Origin: an uncultured Acetatifactor sp.
Lineage (GTDB): Bacteria; Bacillota; Clostridia; Lachnospirales; Lachnospiraceae
Direction: 5' to 3'
Assembly (NCBI GenBank): GCA_934394665.1
Contig: CAKRRS010000002.1
Location: 1-64,000 of the forward strand
DNA length: 64,000 nt
Shown here: positions 17,644 to 26,718 of the stretch, one piece after another
Layout: each line of letters begins with the position of its first letter
How positions within the stretch are numbered: the stretch's first letter is position 1
Notes under the pieces: generated by a model
The model's input: the letters and a program-made list of their open reading frames with translations, nothing else
Database searches by the model: none
Told to the model about the DNA's origin: nothing
Translations under genes and position numbers: made by a program

Positions 17644-18252
17644 ATGAATGTAATGAACTGGAAAAACAATATCGCACCAGACGGAAAGCTGCCTTTACGG
17701 TTTCTTTTATTCGCAGGTTTTTTGGTGGGAGTGTTTGCTGCGTATTTTGGAAGACAAGTCTTTACGGCAGGTACAAGTCTGCTGAGTGAAGAAGCACTGT
17801 ACCGGATGAAATATATGGTTGTGGATAGCAGCTTTCTTTTTTGGTATGTCTTGTGCAGAAGACTGCGGAATTTCCTGATCCCTGTCATTATGGCAACGAC
17901 ATATCTGGGGCTGATTTTCTGTGGGGGACTGACAGTGAAATACGGTTTTTCTTTTGGATTTTTCCTGAGCACAGCGATTTACCGGTATGGGTTCAAAGGA
18001 ATTCTGCTTGGAATGGTAGGAATCTTCCCACATTATTTGTGCTATGTACCGGCAATGCTTCTGCTTCTTAGATGGTGTGAAGACATTTACAGAAGTATTT
18101 ATTTTTATCATAATATTACCGGGCAGGGGAAAAAGTCCCTGCCCGGTAAACTTGGAAAACTATTATGCATTCTTGGAATATTTGTCATCGGATGTGTCCT
18201 GGAATGCTTTGTGAATCCGGGACTGTTACAAGGATTTTTGCAATCCTTCTGA
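17644..18252 (+). CDS. spoIIM: Stage II sporulation protein M-like membrane protein
   Basis: A 202-residue integral membrane protein with about five spans: residues 17-38, 60-80 (weak), 77-100, 105-130 and 175-195. The family resemblance is in FLLFAGFLVGVFAAYFG at the start and the IFPHYLCYVPAMLLL segment, which matches the PHG/E-L-PA region of SpoIIM/DUF95 proteins. In Bacillus, SpoIIM forms a complex with SpoIID and SpoIIP that remodels septal peptidoglycan during engulfment. The sequence is divergent, so the call is moderate. It converges with the DAHP synthase gene, with seven bases between stops. Confidence 0.65.
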   Translation: MNVMNWKNNIAPDGKLPLRFLLFAGFLVGVFAAYFGRQVFTAGTSLLSEEALYRMKYMVVDSSFLFWYVLCRRLRNFLIPVIMATTYLGLIFCGGLTVKYGFSFGFFLSTAIYRYGFKGILLGMVGIFPHYLCYVPAMLLLLRWCEDIYRSIYFYHNITGQGKKSLPGKLGKLLCILGIFVIGCVLECFVNPGLLQGFLQSF

Positions 18253-18259
18253 CCGCAAC

Positions 18260-19288
18260 TTATTCATATTCGGCAATATCATAGATCAGGCGCTCGGTAT
18301 CATCCCAGCCAAGGCAGGGATCGGTGATGGATTTACCATAGCAGCCGGCACCTACTTTCTGGTTGCCTTCTTCAATATAGCTCTCGATCATGACGCCCTT
18401 TACGAGCTGGTGCAGGTCTGCGCTGAGCTTACGACTGTGCATCACTTCTTTGGTGATACGGATCTGCTCCTTGAACTGCTTGTTGGAGTTGGAGTGGTTC
18501 GCATCAATCACACAGGCAGGATTCTTCAGATCCATTTTGTCGTACATTTCCCACAGACGGATCAGATCTTCATAATGGTAGTTCGGGATGTTGGCACCGT
18601 GCTTGTTCGTAGCACCGCGCAAAACGGTGTGAGCCAGGTCGTTGCCGTGCGTATTTACTTCCCAACCGGTATAGATAAAGGAATGAGGATGCTGGGCAGC
18701 ATATACGGAGTTCAGCATAACGGAGAAATCTCCGCTGGTAGGATTCTTCATACCTGCAGCTACATCAAAACCGCTTACGGTCAGACGATGCTGCTGATCC
18801 TCTACGGAACGTGCACCGATTGCTACATAGGAGAGGATATCGGATACATATCCCCAGTTTTCCGGGTATAACATTTCATCTGCAGCGGTCAGACCGGTCT
18901 CTTTGATCGCTCTGATGTGCATCTTACGCATTGCCATCAGACCTGCCAGAAAGTCCGGTTTTTTCTCGGGATCCGGCTGACTGGTGATACCCTTGTAGCC
19001 TTCCCCGGTGGTACGGGGTTTGTTGGTGTAGATTCTGGGGATCAGGATCAACTTGTCCTTTACCTGTTCGTTGACTCTTGCCAGACGATTCACATAATCA
19101 CATACGGAGTCCTCGTTATCTGCGGAGCAGGGACCGATGATCACCAGGAACTTATTGCTCTTGCCGGTGAGTACATCACGGATTTCGGCGTCTCTTTCTT
19201 CTTTGATTTTGGCTAATTCTGCCGGAAGGGGCAGCTCCTTGCGGATCTCCGCAGGAGTGGGAAGTTTTTTAATGAATTCGAAACTCAT
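18260..19288 (-). CDS. aroF: 3-deoxy-7-phosphoheptulonate (DAHP) synthase, class I alpha
   Basis: First enzyme of the shikimate pathway: condenses phosphoenolpyruvate with erythrose 4-phosphate. 342 residues with the AroG-type features LVIIGPCSADNED, IPRIYTNKPRTTGEGYKG, YVAIGARSVEDQQHR, GMKNPTSG and DANHSNSNKQF, plus the N-terminal extension of the feedback-sensitive AroFGH group. The ATG at 19288 lies unusually far (24 bases) from the AGAAAGGA ribosome binding site, with a 14-base palindrome in between that could fold and shorten the distance. It has its own promoter. Confidence 0.95.
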   Translation of the reverse strand: MSFEFIKKLPTPAEIRKELPLPAELAKIKEERDAEIRDVLTGKSNKFLVIIGPCSADNEDSVCDYVNRLARVNEQVKDKLILIPRIYTNKPRTTGEGYKGITSQPDPEKKPDFLAGLMAMRKMHIRAIKETGLTAADEMLYPENWGYVSDILSYVAIGARSVEDQQHRLTVSGFDVAAGMKNPTSGDFSVMLNSVYAAQHPHSFIYTGWEVNTHGNDLAHTVLRGATNKHGANIPNYHYEDLIRLWEMYDKMDLKNPACVIDANHSNSNKQFKEQIRITKEVMHSRKLSADLHQLVKGVMIESYIEEGNQKVGAGCYGKSITDPCLGWDDTERLIYDIAEYE

Positions 19289-19298
19289 AGTATTCCAT

Positions 19299-19312
19299 CG
19301 TGCCTAGGCACG
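19299..19312 (-). promoter_or_regulatory. Palindrome between ribosome binding site and start of aroF
   Basis: CGTGCCTAGGCACG is a perfect 14-base palindrome (5-bp stem, 4-base loop) lying between AGAAAGGA (19313-19320) and the ATG at 19288. Folding would reduce the effective spacing from 24 to about 10 bases. Confidence 0.5.
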
Positions 19313-19337
19313 TCCTTTCTGCTAAATGTCTTTGCCT

Positions 19338-19366
19338 ATTATAGCCCAGTTTCCTTGTAGATGCAA
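19338..19366 (-). promoter_or_regulatory. Promoter of aroF
   Basis: On the minus strand TTGCAT (19366-19361) and TATAAT (19343-19338) with a 17-base spacer. Confidence 0.75.
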
Positions 19367-19461
19367 GAGAATTTAGCGATTTAAAGCGAAAAAGAGCAAA
19401 ACATAGGAAAATGGAGGAGCGATTGTAGTAATGTGCTAAAACGTTAATTTATAAAATTTTA

Positions 19462-19490
19462 TTGACAGGATACTCATATTGCCATAAAGT
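19462..19490 (+). promoter_or_regulatory. Probable promoter of the NhaC gene
   Basis: TTGACA at 19462-19467 and TAAAGT at 19485-19490 with a 17-base spacer. A TATAAT at 19498-19503 is nearby but has no -35 at proper distance. Either way the leader is about 220-235 bases. Confidence 0.5.
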
Positions 19491-19549
19491 TAGTTTATAT
19501 AATGATTCTGTGAATTGCATGACAAGGTAACCAATCCGCGGACATCATA

Positions 19550-19596
19550 AGATCTGCCCGATATGAGTATGAAAACATACCATAATGGGCAGATCT
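19550..19596 (+). promoter_or_regulatory. Large stem-loop in the NhaC leader (candidate cis-regulatory RNA)
   Basis: AGATCTGCCC (19550-19559) pairs perfectly with GGGCAGATCT (19587-19596). The 27-base interior contains a second stem GTATG-AAAA-CATAC. There is no T run, so this is not a plain terminator. Downstream, ATGACA at 19610 can pair with TGTCAT at either 19653 or 19694, suggesting alternative folds before the start codon at 19727. Confidence 0.55.
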
Positions 19597-19726
19597 GGAT
19601 AGCGATTTGATGACACGGTACGAAAAGTGCTTCCGGTGAATCTATGAGGAAATGTCATTGGAAGTGGAATGGAGTAAAGGGGTCAGAAATCGTTGTCATA
19701 ACAAAACTACGAGAGAGGGCAAAATT

Positions 19727-21268
19727 ATGTACGGAACAATTTGGGCATTACTGCCGCCTGTGGTGGCAATTGTATTGGCACTGATCACAAAAGAGGTGTA
19801 TTCCTCACTGTTTATCGGTATTGTAGCGGGAGCACTGATCTATACCGGATTTTCTCCGATTGCTACGCTGGATACCGTGATCAACGAGGGATTTATCAAT
19901 TCTGTTGCGGATGCATGGAATATCGGTATCTTTATGTTCCTGATCCTGTTGGGAACGATGGTGGCTTTGATGAACAAGGCCGGCGGTTCTGCAGCCTTCG
20001 GAGAATGGGCGAAAAAGCATGTAAAGACCAGAGCGGGCGCATTGCTTGCGACTTTCCTGCTGGGCGTGCTGATCTTCGTTGACGACTATTTCAACTGTCT
20101 GACGGTAGGCTCCGTAATGCAGCCGGTAACGGACGGACACAAGATATCCCGTGCAAAACTTGCTTATATTATCGACGCTACCGCAGCCCCCATTTGTATG
20201 ATCGCACCGATCTCTTCCTGGGCAGCTGCAGTATCCGGTATGGTAGATGAAGGCGTTTATTCCGGAATTGAGTTGTTCGTAAGAGCGATCCCTTATAACT
20301 ATTATTCACTGCTGACCATTGTATTTGTCATTGGTATGGCACTGATGGGATTTGACTATGGTCCTATGGCAAAGCATGAACGCAATGCAATCGAAAAGGG
20401 CGATCTGTTCACAGAGGGAGAGCGTGTGGTAAATGCAGACAATGCGCCTAAGGGATCTTCCAAAGGAAAAGTATATGATCTGCTGATTCCGGTCATTGTA
20501 CTGATCGTCTGCTGCGTCATCGGTATGATTTATGTCGGCGGATTCTTCGACGGTGTCGGCTTTATTGATGCTTTCAGTGCAACGGATGCTTCCGTGGGAT
20601 TGCCCTGGGGATCTTTGATCGCACTGTTGTTTGCTATTGTTTACTATATGTGCAGACGTCTTGTTTCCTTTAAGGAAGCGATGAACTGTCTGACACAGGG
20701 ATTTATAGCCATGGTACCTGCAATGCTGATTCTGACCTTTGCCGTTACCCTGAAGACCATGACCGGTCTGCTGGGCGCCGATGTCTATGTGGCAGACCTG
20801 ATGCAGGGAGCATCCACCGGACTGACCAATATGCTTCCGGCGATCATCTTCCTGGTAGCATGCTTCTTAGCCTTTGCTTCCGGTACCAGCTGGGGTACTT
20901 TCGGTATTTTGATCCCTATCGTAACCGGTGTATTTACCGATCCTGTGACCGGCGCAATCGTACCCGGTGCAGAGCATCTGATCATCATCGGTGTCTCTGC
21001 CTGTCTGGCAGGTGCGGTTATGGGCGACCATTGTTCCCCAATTTCCGATACGACAATTATGGCATCCGCAGGTGCACAGTGTAATCACATCAATCATGTA
21101 TCCACGCAGGTGCCTTATGTACTGACTGTTGCAGCAATCTCGTTTGTGACTTATATCATTGCCGGTTTTGTACAGAATGTGGTGATCTGCCTGGCAATCG
21201 GTATTTTGCTGACTTTGGGTACACTGGTTGTCCTGAAACGGATTTATGGACAGAGGAGAGTTGCATAG
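19727..21268 (+). CDS. Na+/H+ antiporter, NhaC family
   Basis: A 513-residue polytopic membrane protein with about 11-12 spans. The NhaC-family core (PF03553) is seen in VDDYFNCLTVGSVM, CMIAPISSWAA and the late signature GDHCSPISDTTIMASAGA. Members exchange Na+ for H+ or couple malate/lactate or amino-acid exchange; sodium extrusion is the default inference. The ATG at 19727 (after GAGAGGG) gives the usual start MYGTIWALLPPVVAI; an in-frame ATG at 19652 would add 25 unlikely hydrophilic residues. It has an unusually long, structured leader. Confidence 0.9.
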   Translation: MYGTIWALLPPVVAIVLALITKEVYSSLFIGIVAGALIYTGFSPIATLDTVINEGFINSVADAWNIGIFMFLILLGTMVALMNKAGGSAAFGEWAKKHVKTRAGALLATFLLGVLIFVDDYFNCLTVGSVMQPVTDGHKISRAKLAYIIDATAAPICMIAPISSWAAAVSGMVDEGVYSGIELFVRAIPYNYYSLLTIVFVIGMALMGFDYGPMAKHERNAIEKGDLFTEGERVVNADNAPKGSSKGKVYDLLIPVIVLIVCCVIGMIYVGGFFDGVGFIDAFSATDASVGLPWGSLIALLFAIVYYMCRRLVSFKEAMNCLTQGFIAMVPAMLILTFAVTLKTMTGLLGADVYVADLMQGASTGLTNMLPAIIFLVACFLAFASGTSWGTFGILIPIVTGVFTDPVTGAIVPGAEHLIIIGVSACLAGAVMGDHCSPISDTTIMASAGAQCNHINHVSTQVPYVLTVAAISFVTYIIAGFVQNVVICLAIGILLTLGTLVVLKRIYGQRRVA

Positions 21269-21417
21269 AGGTAACTGGAGAAGAATAAACAGAAGCTGCT
21301 GTCTGCACGCTGGCATGAGGCATCAGCTTCTTGACGTTCTAAATCATTTAAACAGCTAGGCTATGTAAGAAAAATTAGGAAAGCAGTATCTGTAAGATAC
21401 TATGAGGAAACGTATCT

Positions 21418-22533
21418 ATGAAGTACGATTATCTGGTAGTCGGTTCCGGCTTGTACGGAGCGGTTTTCGCGAGACAGGCGGCTGATCAAGGGAAAAAGGT
21501 TCTGGTCATTGACAAACGTCCGAATGTGGCAGGCAATATTTATACGGAACCGGTGGAAGGAATCCATGTCCACAAATACGGTGCACATATTTTCCACACC
21601 AATGATACCAAAGTGTGGAAGTATATCACGAGATTTGCCGAATTTAACCGTTTTACCAATTCACCGGTAGCGAACTATCACGGAGAACTGTATTCCCTTC
21701 CTTTCAATATGTATACCTTCAATAAAATGTGGGGTGTGGTGACGCCCGAGGAAGCAGCGGCGAAGATTGAACAGCAGCGGAAGGAAGCCGGTATCACGGA
21801 ACCTGACAATCTGGAAGAACAGGCGATTTCCCTGGTCGGAAAGGATATCTTCGAAAAGCTGGTCAAGGGCTATACGGAGAAACAGTGGGGACGTGACTGC
21901 AAGGATCTTCCGGCATTTATCATCAAGAGACTGCCGGTACGCCTGACGTTTGATAACAACTATTTCAATGCATTGTATCAGGGCATTCCCATCGGCGGTT
22001 ATACGAAGCTGGTGGAACATCTGTTAGACGGCATTGAGGTGCGCCTGAATACCGATTATCTGGAGCAAAAGCAGGAACTGGACAGAATGGCGGAGACAAT
22101 CGTTTACACCGGTCCTATCGATGCATATTTTGATTATTCGTTAGGTGCCCTGGAATATCGCTCCGTACGGTTTGAGACGGAAGTGCTGGATATTCCGAAT
22201 TTCCAGGGAAATGCAGCGGTCAATTATACAGATCGGGAGACACCCTGGACCCGGATCATTGAGCACAAGTGGTTCGAATTCGGTAAAGACGAGAATGGAC
22301 AGGATCTGCCGAAGACGGTGATCAGCAGAGAGTACAGTTCGGAATGGAAGCAGGGCGACGAGCCTTACTATCCGGTCAATGATGAGAAAAACAGTGCCTT
22401 GTATGCAGAATATAAAAAACTGGCGGATACACAGCAGAATGTGATCTTCGGCGGAAGACTTGCGGAGTACCGTTATTATGACATGGATGCAGTCATTGCA
22501 TCAGCACTGAAGAAGAGCGAAGAAGTACTGTAA
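21418..22533 (+). CDS. glf: UDP-galactopyranose mutase
   Basis: A flavoenzyme that interconverts UDP-galactopyranose and UDP-galactofuranose for surface polysaccharides. 371 residues with the FAD-binding VVGSGLYGAVFARQA at the start, KYGAHIFHTND, the GLF core NSPVANYHGELYSLPFNMYTF region, YTEKQWGRD and the C-terminal FGGRLAEYRYYDMDAVI, which closes the FAD site. Full length. It stands alone, ended by a terminator. Its presence says that this organism puts galactofuranose in its envelope glycans. Confidence 0.97.
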   Translation: MKYDYLVVGSGLYGAVFARQAADQGKKVLVIDKRPNVAGNIYTEPVEGIHVHKYGAHIFHTNDTKVWKYITRFAEFNRFTNSPVANYHGELYSLPFNMYTFNKMWGVVTPEEAAAKIEQQRKEAGITEPDNLEEQAISLVGKDIFEKLVKGYTEKQWGRDCKDLPAFIIKRLPVRLTFDNNYFNALYQGIPIGGYTKLVEHLLDGIEVRLNTDYLEQKQELDRMAETIVYTGPIDAYFDYSLGALEYRSVRFETEVLDIPNFQGNAAVNYTDRETPWTRIIEHKWFEFGKDENGQDLPKTVISREYSSEWKQGDEPYYPVNDEKNSALYAEYKKLADTQQNVIFGGRLAEYRYYDMDAVIASALKKSEEVL

Positions 22534-22607
22534 CCAGGTAATTTAAGAAGCAATATACAGTCACAGGATGCAATTATAGCGGTGATTGCAGAGACAATAA
22601 AGACATA

Positions 22608-22650
22608 AAAAGAGAGACAACGTTAAATCGATAGGCGTTGTCTCTCTTTG
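22608..22650 (+). terminator. Bidirectional terminator between glf and the PAP2 gene
   Basis: A 14-bp perfect stem AAAGAGAGACAACG / CGTTGTCTCTCTTT with a 13-base loop; A-rich before and T-rich after, so it can serve both convergent genes. Confidence 0.88.
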
Positions 22651-22668
22651 CTTTCTCAAATGAATTGT

Positions 22669-23352
22669 TTAACCGATCTGCGGTTTTGCCTTCTTCTTGT
22701 TACGAAGATCCCTTACAGCCACGAACAGGTCATAACGGTATACCAACGTATACATCACGGCAGCCATCACAAAAGCAGTGAGCACGTCGAATACGGAGTG
22801 CTGTTTGATGAACATGGTTGCCATAATAATGGAAGAAGCTAAGAGCAGAGATCCGATCCGGATTCCTTTTTTCTTCTCGAAGCACTTGCTGCGAATAATG
22901 GCAAAATGCGCACCCAGCGAATTATATACATGAATACTGGGCCACAGGTTGGTCGGTGTATCCGTCTTGTACAGAGCGGCCACCATGTGGGTAAAAATGT
23001 TATCTCTCGGCATAACTGTGGGACGAAGGTGCTGGCCGTTGGGCCACAGCGTGGATACGATCAAAAAAATCGTCATGCCGGTAAAGAGAAAGATACAAGT
23101 ACGGTAATAGTCCTCTTTATTTTTGAAGAAAAAGTAAATAACCACGGCAGATACATACAAAAACCATAAGAAGTAGGGGATGACGAATACCTCACAGAAG
23201 GGAATGTAATCATCCGCCGCCATATGTATGATCCGGTAGTGCCCCGTGGTATTTTTCTCCAGCCAGACAAACCAGGTCATGTAAATGATGCCATAGATAA
23301 TGAGAGGAACGGCATGTTTGTATTTTGCATAGAAGATCCGTAATTTGTCCAT
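22669..23352 (-). CDS. PAP2-superfamily membrane phosphatase / inositolphosphotransferase-like
   Basis: A 227-residue protein with about six membrane spans. The three PAP2 catalytic motifs are present: the basic motif near LRPTVMPRD, motif 2 as PSIHVYNSLGAH and motif 3 as FIKQHSVFDV, which supply the phosphate-binding Arg/Lys and the two catalytic His. The long spacing and the WPSIHV form resemble the inositolphosphotransferase/Aur1 subgroup (PAP2_3) rather than undecaprenyl pyrophosphatase. The substrate is probably a lipid phosphate. The ribosome binding site GAGG lies six bases before the ATG. Confidence 0.85.
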   Translation of the reverse strand: MDKLRIFYAKYKHAVPLIIYGIIYMTWFVWLEKNTTGHYRIIHMAADDYIPFCEVFVIPYFLWFLYVSAVVIYFFFKNKEDYYRTCIFLFTGMTIFLIVSTLWPNGQHLRPTVMPRDNIFTHMVAALYKTDTPTNLWPSIHVYNSLGAHFAIIRSKCFEKKKGIRIGSLLLASSIIMATMFIKQHSVFDVLTAFVMAAVMYTLVYRYDLFVAVRDLRNKKKAKPQIG

Positions 23353-23396
23353 AAAAACCTCATTTCTCTAAAAACGTATGCCTCAAAATCAATTTT

Positions 23397-23424
23397 AGTA
23401 TAGCCAACAAAAGAAAAAAATCAA
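23397..23424 (-). promoter_or_regulatory. Promoter of the PAP2 gene
   Basis: Minus strand TTGATT (23424-23419) and TATACT (23402-23397), 16-base spacer. Confidence 0.55.
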
Positions 23425-23484
23425 GGCTTTTTTGGAAAGGTTAAGCATTCTTAAGAAATTCTTTAGGTTCTGTGCAGGTTTCGT

Positions 23485-24444
23485 TTAAGGCGTGATCATC
23501 CGGACTGCACCGGGGAGACATTCCACCCGGAAACCACAGCTTTTCCTGGTTACTTCGCCGTCAGTATGCACCCACAGGGGAGCAGAGGCGGTAACAGACA
23601 TTTGGGTCGCTGTATAGGCATCGATTCCTTTTACAAAGTAGTGCTTGCCGAAAAAGGCAGTGGGCAGAGCCAATAACACCAACGCTTTGGAAATGTTGCC
23701 GACGACACAGAGATCCAGGATGCCGTCATGATCGACTGCGGGAGGACAGAACATAAATCCGCCGCCTTCGTAACGGTGGCTCATGCAGGTCACAAACAGG
23801 AAGCGTGAAAGATGTATGGATTTCTGCGTGCCGTCTGCACTGTTTTCCAGAGTAAGATCACAGGAGACTTTCCGGGCGGTGATCAACTGTTTCAGGGCAA
23901 TTCCCAGATAAGTCAGCTTGCCTAAGCCAATCCGGTTCATCGTGTCCTTGATCCGGGAACTCATGGCTTCCGCACATACGGCGGCATCAAAACCGATACC
24001 GCAGCTGACAGCGAACAATCTGGATTCTTCCGGCAAGTCTTTATCCAGATAGGTAAGTCTTCCCAGATCCATGGCTCTGGGCGCTGTATTCTCAAGAATC
24101 AGATCCAGTGCGGACTTCGGATCCTTGGAGATCCCGAGATCTCTGGCAAGGTCGTTGCTCGAACCGGTGGGAATATAACCGAGAACTACTTTGGATAAAT
24201 CAGCAATTCCCTGGAGGGCTTCGTTCACAGTACCGTCACCGCCGAGGATAATGAGCTTCAGCTCGGCTTCGACTGCATGTTCTTTGGTAATCTGGGCGGC
24301 CAGATGCCTGACTTCTCCTGATTTCCCGGAAAAATAAGCCTGATAGGATACCTGCTTTTCCTGTAAAGCGGGTTCTACCTGCTCTGACCAGATTCTTTCG
24401 CCTCTTCCGGAACGGGAGGCCGGATTGATGATAATATAGTACAT
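23485..24444 (-). CDS. Diacylglycerol/lipid kinase family protein (YegS/DgkB-like)
   Basis: A soluble, membrane-associated kinase of 319 residues that phosphorylates a lipid hydroxyl with ATP. The DAGK catalytic domain is clear: NPASRSGRG, the nucleotide loop GGDGTVNEALQGI, and GYIPTGSSNDLARDL; the second beta-rich domain contains the RYEGGGFMFCPPA and DGEVTRKS segments. In Gram-positives such enzymes recycle diacylglycerol from lipoteichoic acid synthesis. It is upstream of, and in the same direction as, the PAP2 gene, so the pair may act in lipid phosphate turnover. The ribosome binding site sits in a GAGG-ATA-CCTC hairpin. Confidence 0.92.
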   Translation of the reverse strand: MYYIIINPASRSGRGERIWSEQVEPALQEKQVSYQAYFSGKSGEVRHLAAQITKEHAVEAELKLIILGGDGTVNEALQGIADLSKVVLGYIPTGSSNDLARDLGISKDPKSALDLILENTAPRAMDLGRLTYLDKDLPEESRLFAVSCGIGFDAAVCAEAMSSRIKDTMNRIGLGKLTYLGIALKQLITARKVSCDLTLENSADGTQKSIHLSRFLFVTCMSHRYEGGGFMFCPPAVDHDGILDLCVVGNISKALVLLALPTAFFGKHYFVKGIDAYTATQMSVTASAPLWVHTDGEVTRKSCGFRVECLPGAVRMITP

Positions 24445-24605
24445 GAGGATACCTCATCTTTCGTAGCGTTATAACAATTTTTAAAGCACATTCCGCCTGC
24501 AGGCAGACCAAAGTACTAAATCTACTACATCATATCATAATGTGCGGTATCTGCCAACTATTTGGGTAACCACAAATTTTTTCCCCGAAAGTAATGTTTT
24601 TTAGT

Positions 24606-24633
24606 TTGCATTTAAATCGTTCTATGCTATACT
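24606..24633 (+). promoter_or_regulatory. Promoter of glyA
   Basis: TTGCAT at 24606-24611 and TATACT at 24628-24633, 16-base spacer; the leader is only about 40 bases, so no riboswitch fits. Confidence 0.65.
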
Positions 24634-24680
24634 AATCCATAAGTTTTAACACTTTAGCGTGGCATAAGGAGGATGGATGT

Positions 24681-25919
24681 ATGTATTCATTGGATGAAGT
24701 GAAAAAAGTAGATCCCGAGGTGGCACAGGCCATTATCGACGAGGAAAATCGTCAGAACAGTCATATCGAACTGATTGCTTCTGAGAACTGGGTAAGTAAG
24801 GCGGTTATGGCAGCTATGGGCAGTCCTCTGACCAATAAATATGCGGAAGGTTATCCCGGCAAGAGATATTATGGCGGTTGCGAATGCGTGGATGTGATTG
24901 AGAATCTGGCAATCGAGCGTGCCAAGAAGCTGTTTGGCTGTGATTATGCCAACGTACAGCCGCATTCCGGTGCACAGGCGAATATGGCAGTACAGTTTGC
25001 GGTTTTGAAACCCGGCGATACCATTATGGGTATGAACCTGGATCATGGCGGACATCTGACCCACGGTTCACCTGTGAACATGTCCGGCAAATATTTCCAT
25101 GTCGTACCTTACGGTGTGGATGACAATGGATTCCTGGATTATGACAGAATGCGCGAACTGGCGCTTACGTGCAAGCCGAAAATGATCATTGCCGGAGCGA
25201 GCGCTTATGCACGTACCATTGATTTTAAGAAATTCCGTGAAGTAGCTGATGAAGTCGGTGCGGTATTGATGGTAGATATGGCTCATATTGCAGGACTTGT
25301 GGCAGCAGGTCTTCATCCGAGCCCCATTCCTTACGCAGATGTCGTTACCACGACAACACATAAGACACTGCGTGGACCCAGAGGCGGTATGATCCTCTGC
25401 AATAAGGAAGCAAACGAGAGATTCAACTTTAACAAAGCAATCTTCCCCGGTATCCAGGGCGGTCCTCTGATGCATGTGATCGCAGCCAAGGCAGTCTGCT
25501 TCGAGGAAGCATTGAGCGACGATTTTAAGGTATATCAGCAGAATATCGTAGATAATGCGCAGGCTCTTTGCAAGGGTCTGATGAGCCGCGATATCAAGAT
25601 TGTATCCGGCGGTACCGACAACCATTTGATGCTGGTTGACTTAACTCCTTACGGACTGACCGGTAAGGCGGTAGAGAAGCTTCTGGATGCGGCACACATC
25701 ACTGCCAATAAGAACACGATCCCCAATGATCCGCAGTCTCCGTTCGTGACCAGCGGTATCCGTCTGGGAACGCCTGCGGTAACTTCCAGAGGTCTGAACA
25801 CCGAGGATATGGATCAGGTGGCAGAGGCTATTGCCATGGTCATCAAAGGCGGCGAGGAACAGGTTCCCGCAGCAAGAGCAATTATTCAGAAGTTAACCGA
25901 TAAGTATCCGTTGATCTAA
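24681..25919 (+). CDS. glyA: Serine hydroxymethyltransferase
   Basis: PLP enzyme that interconverts serine and glycine, passing the one-carbon unit to tetrahydrofolate. 412 residues, full length. Recognised by the ELIASENW motif, [25 protein letters not shown], the Schiff-base Lys228 in [14 protein letters not shown] and [16 protein letters not shown] near the end. AGGAGGA lies upstream of the start. A strong terminator follows. Confidence 0.98.
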   Translation: MYSLDEVKKVDPEVAQAIIDEENRQNSHIELIASENWVSKAVMAAMGSPLTNKYAEGYPGKRYYGGCECVDVIENLAIERAKKLFGCDYANVQPHSGAQANMAVQFAVLKPGDTIMGMNLDHGGHLTHGSPVNMSGKYFHVVPYGVDDNGFLDYDRMRELALTCKPKMIIAGASAYARTIDFKKFREVADEVGAVLMVDMAHIAGLVAAGLHPSPIPYADVVTTTTHKTLRGPRGGMILCNKEANERFNFNKAIFPGIQGGPLMHVIAAKAVCFEEALSDDFKVYQQNIVDNAQALCKGLMSRDIKIVSGGTDNHLMLVDLTPYGLTGKAVEKLLDAAHITANKNTIPNDPQSPFVTSGIRLGTPAVTSRGLNTEDMDQVAEAIAMVIKGGEEQVPAARAIIQKLTDKYPLI

Positions 25920-25958
25920 AACGCGGAGAAGCATAAGCAGATAATACAGTAAGAAGAG

Positions 25959-25985
25959 AAAAGAGCCGCCACGGCTCTTTTCTTG
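25959..25985 (+). terminator. Terminator after glyA
   Basis: A 9-bp stem AAAAGAGCC / GGCTCTTTT with a 5-base loop, then CTTG. Confidence 0.85.
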
Positions 25986-26101
25986 TGCTTAAAGATTGTC
26001 TGAAATACAAAAAGGTTACAAATAAGACAAAATCGTGTAAAACAGGTGGGATTTTTGCCGGAATGAGGAGTGAATTTGTGTAAAAAGGATAAAAATGGGG
26101 G

Positions 26102-26130
26102 TTGCCATTCTGAATTCACTGTGCTAGAAT
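26102..26130 (+). promoter_or_regulatory. Promoter of the ACT protein-hom operon
   Basis: TTGCCA at 26102-26107 and TAGAAT at 26125-26130 with a 17-base spacer. Confidence 0.65.
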
Positions 26131-26190
26131 ATCCCTCAGTGAAAAACAAGTGTCCGTACTACAAATACGAACAACCGGAAAGGGTAACAT

Positions 26191-26634
26191 ATGGGAGAAA
26201 CGACCAAGTATTTTGTGGTAAAGCAGAAGGCAATCCCCGAAGTACTGTTGAAGGTAGTGGAAGCAAAGCGGCTTCTGGAGTCAGAAAAGGTTCTGACCAT
26301 ACAGGAAGCGGTTGATGCGGTAGGTATCAGCCGCAGTTCTTTTTATAAGTATAAAGATGACATTTTTCCGTTTCATGATAATTCCCAGGGAACGACCATT
26401 ACACTTACTTTTCAGATGGATGACGAACCGGGAATCCTGTCGGATGTATTAAAGGTCATTGCGGAATACCGGGCCAATATCCTGACGATCCATCAGAGTA
26501 TTCCCATTAACGGCATTGCTTCTCTGACCCTGAGTATTCAAGTGCTGCAGACGACGGGGGACATCTCCCGGATGATCGAACAGTTGGAAAATCAGCCGAG
26601 TGTGCATCATGTAAAAATACTGGCGAAGGAATAA
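26191..26634 (+). CDS. ACT-domain regulatory protein (UPF0735/PheB type)
   Basis: A 147-residue protein: residues about 25-60 are helix-turn-helix-like (LTIQEAVDAVGISRSSFYKYKD) and residues 70-145 form an ACT amino-acid-binding domain (DEPGILSDVLKVIAEYRANIL). Such proteins are usually found immediately before homoserine dehydrogenase or in phenylalanine loci in Firmicutes and are thought to sense an amino acid. The pairing here with hom suggests a threonine/homoserine-linked regulator, but DNA binding is not proven. Confidence 0.88.
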   Translation: MGETTKYFVVKQKAIPEVLLKVVEAKRLLESEKVLTIQEAVDAVGISRSSFYKYKDDIFPFHDNSQGTTITLTFQMDDEPGILSDVLKVIAEYRANILTIHQSIPINGIASLTLSIQVLQTTGDISRMIEQLENQPSVHHVKILAKE

Positions 26635-26718
26635 TCGTAAAGGCAATAGAAGATAAATGTACCTGTGAAAAGAGGAACGATGCAAAAACACAGGTTACGG
26701 AAAGGCATGGGTAAAGTT

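Noticed and set aside
21291-21332. AGAAGCTG / CAGCTTCT pair after the NhaC gene as a terminator
   Set aside because: The 8-bp stem encloses a long loop and is followed by TGACG rather than a T run; termination there is doubtful.
24512-24680. Possible riboswitch before glyA
   Set aside because: The promoter at 24606-24633 leaves only about 40 bases of leader, and no glycine, SAM or THF aptamer motif is seen.
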